A stretch of DNA of 47,070 nt from Acidisphaera sp. GTDB taxonomy: Bacteria > Pseudomonadota > Alphaproteobacteria > Acetobacterales > Acetobacteraceae. This document shows positions 16,062-23,302 of the stretch, in pieces; positions within the stretch are counted from its first letter, which is position 1; each line of letters starts with the position of its first letter. The notes beneath the pieces were generated by a model. The model was not told the origin of the DNA. It was given only the letters and a program-made list of their open reading frames with translations, and ran no database searches. The stretch lies in the NCBI GenBank assembly GCA_019240395.1, contig JAFAYM010000171.1, forward strand, positions 1-47,070. The letters run 5' to 3'. The position numbers were made by a program, and so were the translations under genes.

Positions 16062-16820
16062 ATGATGCGCAGACTCGAAAACAAGGTCGCCTGGGTCACC
16101 GGCGCGGGGAGCGGCATCGGCGAGGCGGCGGCTCTGGCGCTGGCCGAGGAGGGCGCCTCGGTCGTGCTCACCGGCCGGCGGGAGGCGCCGCTCGAGAGCG
16201 TGGCGGAGCGCATCCGGGCGAAGGGCGGCACGGCGCATGTGCAGGCCGGCGATCTGATGCGGGGCGACACGGCTGGCCGCATCGCCGCCTTCATCGAGAG
16301 CACGCTCGGCCGCTGCGATATCCTGGTCAACAACGCCGGGCTGAACATCGTCGAGCGCGACTGGAAGCGCCTGACGCCGCAGGGTGCGCAGGAGGTCATC
16401 GAGGGCAATCTCTCGAGCGCCTTTTACTGCAGCGTCGCCGTGCTGCCGATGATGCGCGCGCAGCAGGATGGTGTGCTGATCCACACCGCGTCCTTCGCCG
16501 GCCGGTTCGTCAGCCCGATGAGCGGCCCGAGCTATACCGCCGCCAAGCACGGGGCGGTGGCGATGAGCCACAGCCTGAACATGGAGGAGTGCGTCAACGG
16601 CATCCGCTCCTGCGCCGTCTGTCCGGGCGAGGTGGCGACGCCCATCCTGGACAAGCGCCCGCAGCCGGTGAGTGCCGAGGATCGGGCGAAGATGGTGCAG
16701 GCGGAGGATGTCGGCGACCTGATCCGCTACATAGCGTGCCTGCCCAAGCACGTCTGCATCAACGAGGTGCTGATCAGCCCCACCTGGAACCGCGGCTATG
16801 TCGCGGCTTTGCGGAGATAG
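16062..16820 (+). CDS. Short-chain dehydrogenase/reductase (SDR)
   Basis: 252 residues. Start chosen at the ATG-ATG pair 16062/16065, just after GGGGGGCAGG. Classical SDR: cofactor motif TGAGSGIG at 13-20, LVNNAG at 88-93, active-site Asn115, Ser144 in HTASFAG, and Tyr158-x3-Lys162 (YTAAK). A basic pair at R39-R40 (LTGRRE) after the second strand favours NADP(H). It would oxidise or reduce a hydroxyl on the substrate handled by the divergent dehydratase and hydroxyacid dehydrogenase genes. The stop is followed at once by a fragment of the MITE-like repeat family. Confidence 0.9.
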   Translation: MMRRLENKVAWVTGAGSGIGEAAALALAEEGASVVLTGRREAPLESVAERIRAKGGTAHVQAGDLMRGDTAGRIAAFIESTLGRCDILVNNAGLNIVERDWKRLTPQGAQEVIEGNLSSAFYCSVAVLPMMRAQQDGVLIHTASFAGRFVSPMSGPSYTAAKHGAVAMSHSLNMEECVNGIRSCAVCPGEVATPILDKRPQPVSAEDRAKMVQAEDVGDLIRYIACLPKHVCINEVLISPTWNRGYVAALRR

Positions 16821-16824
16821 ACGT

Positions 16825-16894
16825 ATGGGGTCTGGGGCCGAGGGTTCCCAACCGCTTCAACAGGGGGCGAGGGCAGGGCCCGTCGAACGGTAAC
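16825..16894. repeat. Degenerate partial copy of the MITE-like family
   Basis: Begins ATGGGGTCTGGGGCCGA, identical to 12792-12808, then diverges after GGG and continues GC-rich to TCGAACGGTAAC, which resembles the TTCGAACCCGTTAC inside the 12720-12866 element. It starts four bases after the SDR stop codon and ends before the first GIY-YIG element. Confidence 0.55.
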
Positions 16895-16899
16895 GGCCA

Positions 16900-17232
16900 C
16901 TATCCGTCATTCCCGCGCAAGCGGGAATCCATCTGCTGCTGCCGCCCGGTCATCTCGCCGTAGAGGTCCCGCCATTCCAGGTTTTCGCACTGGATCAGGG
17001 CGACTTTCCATTCACGCCGCCATTTCTTGATCTGCTTCTCTCGCACGATCGCCTCGGGCATGCTCATGTGCACTTCCGCGTAGACCAAAAGCTTGATCCC
17101 ATACTTTTTCGTGAAGCCCGCGATGTCGCTGCTCTTGTGTTCCCAAACCCGCCGTACGAGATCGCTGGTCACTCCGACATAGAGCGTGCCGTTGCGCTTG
17201 CTGGCGAGGATGTAGACACGGGGAGCGCGCAT
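16900..17232 (-). CDS. Small GIY-YIG nuclease-domain protein (copy 1)
   Basis: 110 residues of the single-domain URI/GIY-YIG type. Seen: VYILASKRNGTLYVGVTSDLVRR with the paired GIY-YIG-equivalent motifs (VYI and LYVG), the following basic helix (RRVWEHK), and the catalytic-type Glu region MPEAIVREKQIKKWRREWK. Family members are metal-dependent endonucleases or have unknown roles. Its last residues (MDSRLRGNDG) and the stop codon come from the palindromic repeat at 16906-16930, so the original end was probably shorter. A second repeat pair lies 54 bases upstream of the start. It is similar along its length to the copy at 30147-30446. The ribosome binding site is weak. Confidence 0.85.
   Translation of the reverse strand: MRAPRVYILASKRNGTLYVGVTSDLVRRVWEHKSSDIAGFTKKYGIKLLVYAEVHMSMPEAIVREKQIKKWRREWKVALIQCENLEWRDLYGEMTGRQQQMDSRLRGNDG
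16906..16930 (+). repeat. Palindromic repeat, family 1 (left of GIY-YIG copy 1)
   Basis: GTCATTCCCGCG, a short CAAG loop region, then CGGGAATCC. The stem is TTCCCGC/GCGGGAA. It overlaps the 3' end of the GIY-YIG gene. Confidence 0.85.
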
Positions 17233-17311
17233 GCCGCCGGTCTAATCAAACATGTCCAGGCAACCTAGCACATGGAGGGCGCTGCTGGATTCCCGCTTTC
17301 GCGGGAATGAC
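16906..17311. mobile_element. Candidate element: GIY-YIG gene between inverted palindromes (copy 1)
   Basis: The 25-base palindrome at 16906-16930 and the one at 17287-17311 are inverted copies of each other with 24 of 25 bases matching, and they enclose the GIY-YIG gene. The GTCAT ends face outward. A further copy of the right palindrome follows at 17329-17353. Mobility is an inference: no target duplication or empty site can be seen here. Confidence 0.45.
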
Positions 17312-17364
17312 GAACCGAGGGTGCTGCTGGATTCCCGCTTTCGCGGGAATGACGGACGGTGCAT
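17281..17364 (+). repeat. Two tandem 42-bp units each holding a family 1 palindrome
   Basis: Units at 17281-17322 and 17323-17364 begin GCTGCTGGATTCCCGC and share the first 32 bases exactly; the palindromes are 17287-17311 and 17329-17353, in inverse orientation to the copy at 16906. They lie in the gap between the GIY-YIG gene and the end of the ABC importer operon and may act as transcript ends. Confidence 0.85.
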
Positions 17365-17385
17365 GGGCGGAGACCTTCGCCCTGG

Positions 17386-18267
17386 TTATTCCTTCACCGC
17401 CCCGGTCATGCTCGAAACATAGTATTCGACGAAGAACGAATAGAAGATCGCCACCGGCAGCGACCCCAACAGCGAGCCCGCCATCAGCGAGCCCCATTGA
17501 TAGACGTCGCCTTGCACCAGCTCGGTGAGGATGGCGACCGGGACCGTCTTCTTCTCCTCCGACGAGATGAAGGCGAGCGCGTAGATGAACTCGTTCCACG
17601 ACAGGGTGAAGGCGAAGATGCCGGCCGAGATCAGTCCCGGGACGGCGAGCGGTAGGGTAATGCGGCGGAGGATCTGCAGCCGGCTGGCGCCGTCGATCAG
17701 CGCGCATTCCTCGAGCTCGTAGGGGATCGACTTGAAGTAGCCGATCAGCAGCCAGGTGCAGAACGGGATCAGGAAGGTCGGGTAGGTCAGGATCAGCGCC
17801 AGCGGGCTGTCGTAGAGCCCGAACTGGAACACCAGTTCGGCGAGCGGCAGGAACAGGATGGTCGGAGGCACCAGATAGGCCAGATAGATCGCCAGCCCCA
17901 CATAGTTCGAGCCGCGGAAGCGCAGCCGCTGGATGGCGTAGGCGGCCAGCACGCTGGCGAAGATCGAGATGATGGTGGCGCAGATCGCGACGGTCATCGT
18001 GGTCAGCAGCCAGCGCGGATAGTCCGTCTCGAACAGCAGCTTCTTGATGTTCGCGAGCGTCGGATGGGCGATCCAGAACGGGTTGCTCTGGTGGTAGTCG
18101 AGCAGCTCCTCGTTCGGCTTGAAGGCGGTGATGGTCATCCAATAGAACGGAAACAGCAGCACCAGCAGGAAGCAGGCGAGCGGCACGTAGATCGTCACCA
18201 CCCGGCGGATGCGGCTCTCCGAAGAGAGGATCGTCGGACCGTCGGAGGCGGCGACCGCCTCACTCAT
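17386..18267 (-). CDS. ABC transporter permease, MalG-like (carbohydrate uptake family)
   Basis: 293 residues with about six membrane helices after a cytoplasmic N-terminus. The coupling (EAA) loop that docks on the ATPase is visible as LEECALIDGASRLQILRRITLPL, in the usual place before the last two helices. One of two permease halves of a CUT1-type importer in the inner membrane; its start overlaps the end of the other permease gene by 8 bases. The order (binding protein, MalF-like, MalG-like) is standard. It is the last gene of the operon, and tandem palindromes follow it within 35 bases. Confidence 0.92.
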   Translation of the reverse strand: MSEAVAASDGPTILSSESRIRRVVTIYVPLACFLLVLLFPFYWMTITAFKPNEELLDYHQSNPFWIAHPTLANIKKLLFETDYPRWLLTTMTVAICATIISIFASVLAAYAIQRLRFRGSNYVGLAIYLAYLVPPTILFLPLAELVFQFGLYDSPLALILTYPTFLIPFCTWLLIGYFKSIPYELEECALIDGASRLQILRRITLPLAVPGLISAGIFAFTLSWNEFIYALAFISSEEKKTVPVAILTELVQGDVYQWGSLMAGSLLGSLPVAIFYSFFVEYYVSSMTGAVKE

Positions 18268-19216
18268 TGGCTTCGCCCTGCTGCCACTTGCGGCGCGACA
18301 GCGCGAAATAGCTGAACAGGGTGGACGCCACCAGGAACGGGATCATGGCGACGGCAATGGCCGCGCCCTCGCCGAGCTGGCCCCCGGGAATGCCGCGCTG
18401 AAAGGCGAGGGTGGCCATCAGCTGCGTCGTGTCGAACGGTCCGCCGCGGGTGATGGCGTAGACCAGCTGAAAGTCGCTGAAGGTGAAGAGCACCGAGAAG
18501 GTCAGCACGACGGCGAGGATCGGCATCAGCATCGGCGCGGTGACGAAGCGGAAGCGCTGCCAGGGCGAGGCGCCGTCCAGCATCGCCGCCTCGTAGAGCG
18601 AGGGCGAGATGGTCTGCAGCCCGGCGAGCAGGCTGATCGCGACGAAGGGGATGCCACGCCAGATATTGGCCGCGATCAGCGAAAACCGCGCGTGCCACGG
18701 CGTGCCGAGGAAGTCGATGTTGTGCGCCAGCAGGTGCAGGCGATCGACCAGCACATAGGAGATGATGGAGAACTGCGGATCGTAGATCCACCAGAAGGCG
18801 ATGGCGGAGAGCACCGTCGGCACGATCCAGGGCAGCAGGATGATCGCCCGGATTATCGAGCTGAACGGCAGCGCGTGGTTGAGCAGCAGCGCCAGCCACA
18901 GGCCGAGGGCGAATTTCCCGGCCGTGGCGACGGCGGTGTAGAAGATCGTCTGGAACACCGTCTTCAGGAACACCGGGTCGTGCGCCAGCGAGACGAAATT
19001 CTCGATGCCGACATACTCCCCGCCGCCGCCGATCTGCGTGTCGGTGAAGGCGAGCCACACGCCCAGCCCGAGCGGATAGGCCAGGAATACGACGAGCAGA
19101 CCGATCGCCGGCGTCAGGCAGGCGCAGATCAGGAAGGTCTTGTTGTCGAACAGGCGCGCCAGCCGCCCCGCTTCCGGGCGGCGCCGCAGGATCAAAGCGG
19201 GTGCGGCGACGTCCAT
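18260..19216 (-). CDS. ABC transporter permease, MalF-like (carbohydrate uptake family)
   Basis: 318 residues, six predicted helices; the first is CACLTPAIGLLVVFLAYPLGL at about 33-53. The EAA loop reads LYEAAMLDGASPWQRFRFVTAPML. It forms the heterodimeric membrane channel with the downstream permease. It starts 3 bases after the stop of the binding-protein gene and overlaps the next gene by 8 bases, so it is translationally coupled. No substrate prediction is possible from the permease. Confidence 0.92.
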   Translation of the reverse strand: MDVAAPALILRRRPEAGRLARLFDNKTFLICACLTPAIGLLVVFLAYPLGLGVWLAFTDTQIGGGGEYVGIENFVSLAHDPVFLKTVFQTIFYTAVATAGKFALGLWLALLLNHALPFSSIIRAIILLPWIVPTVLSAIAFWWIYDPQFSIISYVLVDRLHLLAHNIDFLGTPWHARFSLIAANIWRGIPFVAISLLAGLQTISPSLYEAAMLDGASPWQRFRFVTAPMLMPILAVVLTFSVLFTFSDFQLVYAITRGGPFDTTQLMATLAFQRGIPGGQLGEGAAIAVAMIPFLVASTLFSYFALSRRKWQQGEANE

Positions 19217-19219
19217 GGA

Positions 19220-20548
19220 TCAGCTTTTGTAGTAGCGCTGCGCCCGCTTCTCGGCTTCCGCCGCGGCGTCCTCCGGGGTCGCCGAGCCGCTGGCGACGGC
19301 GGCGAACATGTGCACGTTGACGTAGTCGGCGGTGGCCGCGCCGGAGGCGGCGGTGATCGGCCCCTTGTAGCCGTTCCAGAACTCGTTGGCGCAGGAATCC
19401 TTGTACACCGCGATCTTCGGATCGGACGTCCACACCGCGGCCTGCGCATAGGCCTTCAGCGGCTGCGCCCAGTAGCCGATGCAGCCGGTCAGCCACGGTT
19501 CATATTGTTCCTGCTCCATCATGAAGCGCAGGTATTGCTGCGCGGCATTCGGGAACTTGGTGTGCTTGAACACCATCGCATTGAGGATCAGCGCGGATTC
19601 CGGCGGCTTGCCGACCAACCCCGCCGGCATGTGCGCGTGGTTGGTGTCGGCGGCGACCTCGGCCATCTTCGGGTCGTTCTTCAGGGCGTAGTAGATCGAG
19701 ACGCCGTTCGAGGTCAGCGAAATGTCGCCGGCGATGAACGCCTTGTTGTTGCTCGGGTCGCCCCAGCCGAGGGTGCCCGAGATCATCGTCGGGTACATCT
19801 CCTTGGCGTATTTCAGCGCGTCGATCGTCTGCTTGCGATTGAGCGTCACCTTCCCGTCGTCGTCGACCATGTAGCCGCCATGCGCCCAAAGCAGCCAGTT
19901 GCAGTAGGCGTTGGCGTCGCCGACGGCGTTGCCGAGCGCGAAGCCGACGGGATGGTTGATTTTCTGCAGCGCCTGGCAGAGCTTGAGGAACTGCTCGAGA
20001 TCGTTGGGGATCTTGTCGAAGCCGGCGGCCTTCACCCAGGATTCGCGATAGACGCAGGGGCCGCTGGAGCCGCCCATCGGAATGGCGATCCAAGTCTTGG
20101 TGCCCCATTTCTGGGCGTATTTCTCGGCCAGAAAATACCAGCCGCCGTATTTGCGGCCGAGATAGTCGGCGAGTTCGCTGAGGTCGAGGATCTTGTCGGT
20201 GTAGAGGTGCGGGTCGTCCGGCCAGCCGACGACGATATCCGGGCCGGCGCCGGTGCGGGCGGCGACCGCGGTCTGCGGGCGCAGATCTTCCCAGCCGATG
20301 AAATCGACGCGCACCGGCACGCCGGTCGCCTTGACGAACTTGTCGGTGCTCTGCCGCCAGATCGTCTCGTCGGGATCGACGAACTTGGTCGGCCGCAGCA
20401 CGCGCAGCGTGGCGCCCTTCTCGATCTCCATCTTCGGCGGTTCGACATTGGCGACCGGAATGGCCGAGTAGCCGGCACCCGGTAGCGCCGCCGCCGCCAG
20501 CGCGCCGGCACCGAGCGCCAGGGTATTGCGTCGCGTGATGATGTTCAT
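19220..20548 (-). CDS. Extracellular (periplasmic) solute-binding protein, family 1, Tat-exported
   Basis: 442 residues. The N-terminus has a twin-arginine signal (TRRNTLALGAGA, Arg6-Arg7) with a hydrophobic stretch and an Ala-x-Ala-like cleavage region near residue 30, so it is probably exported folded. The body is of the family 1 type used by CUT1 importers: VRVDFIGWEDLRPQ, GAGPDIVVGWPDDPHLYTD, WIAIPMGGSSGPCVYRESW. Ribosome binding site AAGGAA lies seven bases before the ATG. It should deliver a sugar, oligosaccharide or related polyol to the two permeases. Its neighbours (sugar-acid-like dehydratase, hydroxyacid dehydrogenase) suggest an acidic sugar, but that is a guess. Confidence 0.92.
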   Translation of the reverse strand: MNIITRRNTLALGAGALAAAALPGAGYSAIPVANVEPPKMEIEKGATLRVLRPTKFVDPDETIWRQSTDKFVKATGVPVRVDFIGWEDLRPQTAVAARTGAGPDIVVGWPDDPHLYTDKILDLSELADYLGRKYGGWYFLAEKYAQKWGTKTWIAIPMGGSSGPCVYRESWVKAAGFDKIPNDLEQFLKLCQALQKINHPVGFALGNAVGDANAYCNWLLWAHGGYMVDDDGKVTLNRKQTIDALKYAKEMYPTMISGTLGWGDPSNNKAFIAGDISLTSNGVSIYYALKNDPKMAEVAADTNHAHMPAGLVGKPPESALILNAMVFKHTKFPNAAQQYLRFMMEQEQYEPWLTGCIGYWAQPLKAYAQAAVWTSDPKIAVYKDSCANEFWNGYKGPITAASGAATADYVNVHMFAAVASGSATPEDAAAEAEKRAQRYYKS

Positions 20549-20588
20549 GGCCGTTCCTTGTGCGTCAGCATTCAGTTCAGGTGCGTGT

Positions 20589-21641
20589 TCAGTTCAGCCG
20601 GTTGCCGGTCTGCTCGTCGAAGAGATGCGCGAGTGCGGGGTTCGGCAGCACCTCGATGGTCTCGCCGGGCCTGGCGGCCACCCGCTCACGGAAGGCGCAG
20701 ACCAGCGAGGCGCTGCCGACGCGCGCAATGACGTGCGTCTCCGAACCGGTCGGCTCGATGACCTGCACGGTGGCGCGCAGGCCGCCGGGCGAGAGCATCA
20801 TGTGTTCGGGGCGGATGCCGTACACCACCGCCGCCCCGTTGACGCCGCCCGCCGCATTCGGCAGCGGCCAGGCCGCCCCGCCGGCATGGAACGCACCGTC
20901 GGCGATCCGCCCGGCCAGGAAGTTCATCGCGGGCGAGCCGATGAAGCCGGCGACGAAGCGGTTCGCCGGACGGTCGTAGAGCTCGAGCGGGGCGCCCACC
21001 TGCTCGACGCGGCCGGCCTGCATGACGACGATCTTGTCGGCCATCGTCATCGCTTCGATCTGGTCATGGGTGACGTAGATGATCGTGCTCTGCAGCCGCT
21101 GGTGCAGCTCCTTGATCTCGGCGCGCATCTGCACCCGCAGCTTGGCGTCGAGATTGGAGAGCGGTTCGTCGAACAGGAAGACCTGCGGGTCGCGGACGAT
21201 CGCCCGCCCCATGGCGACGCGCTGGCGCTGCCCGCCGGAGAGCTGGCGGGGATAGCGCGCGAGCAGCGGCGCCAAGTCGAGGATGCGGGCGGCGCGCTGC
21301 ACGTGCTCCTCGATCTCGACGCGGGTGGCGCCCGCCAGCTTCAGCGAGAACGCCATGTTGTCGCGCACCGTCATGTGCGGATAGAGCGCGTAGTTCTGAA
21401 ACACCATGGCGATGTCGCGCTGCTTGGGCGGCACGTCGTTGACCACGCGGCCGCCGATGGCGATCTCGCCGCCGCTGATATTCTCGAGCCCGGCGATCAT
21501 GCGCAGCAGCGTCGATTTGCCGCAGCCGGACGGGCCGACCAGGATGACGAACTCGCCGTCCTCGACCTCGACCGACACGCCGTGCAGGATCTGCGTTGCG
21601 CCGAAGGACTTCCGCGCCTGCCGGATGCTGACATGCGCCAT
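20589..21641 (-). CDS. ABC transporter ATPase, UgpC/MsmK-like
   Basis: 350 residues. Walker [11 protein letters not shown]-loop [13 protein letters not shown], signature [14 protein letters not shown], Walker [18 protein letters not shown]-loop [14 protein letters not shown], followed by a C-terminal TOBE/OB regulatory domain ([13 protein letters not shown]). It powers the importer encoded just downstream and is cytoplasmic. The start lies only two bases after the stop of the ThDP-enzyme remnant, which may now serve as its leader. Confidence 0.94.
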   Translation of the reverse strand: MAHVSIRQARKSFGATQILHGVSVEVEDGEFVILVGPSGCGKSTLLRMIAGLENISGGEIAIGGRVVNDVPPKQRDIAMVFQNYALYPHMTVRDNMAFSLKLAGATRVEIEEHVQRAARILDLAPLLARYPRQLSGGQRQRVAMGRAIVRDPQVFLFDEPLSNLDAKLRVQMRAEIKELHQRLQSTIIYVTHDQIEAMTMADKIVVMQAGRVEQVGAPLELYDRPANRFVAGFIGSPAMNFLAGRIADGAFHAGGAAWPLPNAAGGVNGAAVVYGIRPEHMMLSPGGLRATVQVIEPTGSETHVIARVGSASLVCAFRERVAARPGETIEVLPNPALAHLFDEQTGNRLN

Positions 21642-21643
21642 GC

Positions 21644-21970
21644 TCAGAACCGCGAGACCGAGGTTTCCTTCGACGTGATGCAGAGCTTGTCTGGCCGCGC
21701 CAGCTTGGCGTCCATGGCGAGGCCGAGTCCGTAGCCGAGCTGCGTGGTCTTGCCCCAGCCGAGATAGGTGAGCGGCTCGGTCGACACCCAGAACGGCGAA
21801 AGCTGGTCGGGCGGGCTGCCGGCGTCGTGGCCGATCCGCTCCTGGCGCACGATCACCGGGCGGATGTCGCGCGCGGCGGCGAATTCCAGCAGATGGTTGA
21901 CGGGGTAGCCCGCGAGGATCGCGATGCCCTCCCGCTTGAGGATCTCGGCGATTGCCTCGCCCACCTTCAT
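21644..21970 (-). pseudogene. Internally deleted thiamine-diphosphate (acetolactate synthase-like) enzyme
   Basis: 108 residues. The first 48 ([42 protein letters not shown]) match the start of ThDP enzymes of the acetolactate synthase superfamily. The sequence then jumps without a stop to a piece from the C-terminal ThDP-binding domain ([36 protein letters not shown]). More than 300 residues between them are missing, and the ThDP Mg-binding G-D-G...N motif that should follow KLCI is replaced by [10 protein letters not shown] and a stop. It keeps an open frame, so it may still be translated, but it cannot be an active enzyme. It lies between the SelA-like gene and the ABC ATPase gene. Confidence 0.82.
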
Positions 21971-22065
21971 GTCGGCCCCGCCGGTTTTCTTGGACGGCTT
22001 CAGCCTAGCCCGCTCGCTTCGGCGACCGCAACTGTGCCGCCCGATCCGGCAATGCCGCGCCCCTG

Positions 22066-22155
22066 ATACTTTCTTGAGTCATGGGGTCTGGGGCCGACGG
22101 GCCCCAGCGGGGTCCCATGCTTGAAGGGAGGGGGGCGGAGCCCTCGCCTTACTTG
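22066..22155. repeat. Half copy of the MITE-like family
   Basis: Bases 22081-22122 match 12792-12833 with one difference, and the right end CCCTCGCCTTACTT matches the terminal repeat of the 147-bp element except at the base that forms the stop codon of the SelA-like gene (TAA here, AAA in the citE copy). The left terminal repeat is missing. It fills the gap between the SelA-like gene and the ThDP remnant. Confidence 0.7.
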
Positions 22156-23291
22156 CTTCTCAGCAGGTCCCGGATCCGGCTCGCGACGATGCGCTCCTCC
22201 CCGTCGCGCAGCGAGTCCGGGGCGAGGATGATGACGTCGCGCCCGACGGTGCGCACGGATATCGCGGGCGAGCCGGTGGCGAGCTCGCTCACCAGGGTGG
22301 CGCACCGGGCGGGATCGCGCACATCGATCCAGACGCGGGGGATCGGCACGGGATGCATCTCCTGATCCTCCGGTGCGTCGAAGACGCGGCGCGAGCCGAT
22401 CCCCGGGACGTCGCGGAGGATCTCGAGCATGGTCTGCACGCGGCCCTCCCAGAGCTCCAGATCGGCGGCGAAATCGTGCTCCAGCACGCGCTCGACGGCG
22501 GTGACCAAGCCGGCGATCTCCTCCTTGCCGACCTTCATCGAGCGGCCGATGCAATTCTGGTTGGGAAAGGCGTTGAGCGCGCAGGCCTCGACCATGTCGC
22601 GGCGTCCGAGGACCAGGCCGGAGGATTGCGGGCCGCCGATCCCCTTTCCGCCGCTGAAGATGACGAGGTCCGCGCCGGCCTCGACGAAGCGGCGCAGGTT
22701 GCTCACCGGCGGCAGCTCGGAGGCGGCATCGACGATCACCGGTATTCCGCGCCCGTGGGCGATGTCGAGGACCTTCGGCAAGGGCAGGCTGTTGCGCCCC
22801 TCGTGGGAGATGAAATAGACGACCGCCGCGGTGCGCTCGCCGATCGCCGCCTCGAGTTCCCAGGCGAAGGTGTCGCGCGCCGAACCGATCTCCACCAGGC
22901 GCACGCCGGCCTGACGCACGCAGCAATCGTAGTGGTTGCGCTGATGCCGATGGACGATGACCTCGTCCTTCATGCCCCGCGTGTCCGGCAGTCGGTAGAT
23001 GCGGTCCGGCGCCCGCCCGGCGACGCAGGCGGCGGTGGTGACGGTCAGCCCGGCGGCGGCGCTGTTGACGATGAGCACGGCCGGGACGCCGATCAGGTGC
23101 GCCAGGTGCTCGCCGGACTTGCGCAGCAGCTCGGCGATGTCGACGAAGGCGCCGGACGCCTCGTTCATGGCGCGCAGCACGTCCTCGTGCATCAGCGAGC
23201 CGCCGATCTTGCTGGCGCGGGCCTGGGCGTTGATGACCTTGGCGACGCCGAGCCGGTCATAGAGGTCCATGTTCCGGCGGATCGGTTCCAT
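22149..23291 (-). CDS. SelA-like / DgaE-type PLP-dependent enzyme
   Basis: 380 residues from ATG 23291, which has AGGAG nine bases upstream. Fold-type I PLP enzyme of the SelA/DgaE group: LYDRLGVAKVINAQA at the start, substrate loop region SLMHEDVLRAMNEASGAFVD, IVNSAAAGL, Asp188 in PVIVDAASELPP, and the PLP-binding Lys216 in IFSGGKGIGGPQSSG. Family members include selenocysteine synthase and D-glucosaminate-6-phosphate ammonia-lyase. There is no selB or selC here and the formate dehydrogenase uses Cys, so a catabolic ammonia-lyase or aldolase-like role is more likely. It follows an amino acid permease gene by 11 bases, fitting an amino-sugar acid or amino acid substrate. Confidence 0.82.
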   Translation of the reverse strand: MEPIRRNMDLYDRLGVAKVINAQARASKIGGSLMHEDVLRAMNEASGAFVDIAELLRKSGEHLAHLIGVPAVLIVNSAAAGLTVTTAACVAGRAPDRIYRLPDTRGMKDEVIVHRHQRNHYDCCVRQAGVRLVEIGSARDTFAWELEAAIGERTAAVVYFISHEGRNSLPLPKVLDIAHGRGIPVIVDAASELPPVSNLRRFVEAGADLVIFSGGKGIGGPQSSGLVLGRRDMVEACALNAFPNQNCIGRSMKVGKEEIAGLVTAVERVLEHDFAADLELWEGRVQTMLEILRDVPGIGSRRVFDAPEDQEMHPVPIPRVWIDVRDPARCATLVSELATGSPAISVRTVGRDVIILAPDSLRDGEERIVASRIRDLLRSK

Positions 23292-23302
23292 CGCGCGCGC
23301 TC

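Noticed and set aside
16900-17232. UvrC excision nuclease
   Set aside because: Only the GIY-YIG domain is present (110 residues); the UvrB-binding, RNase H-like and helix-hairpin-helix parts are absent.
18209-20485. 758-codon open frame on the plus strand antisense to the ABC importer genes
   Set aside because: Shadow of three well-supported transporter genes; composition (Arg, Gly, Asp, His) is typical of antisense translation in GC-rich DNA.
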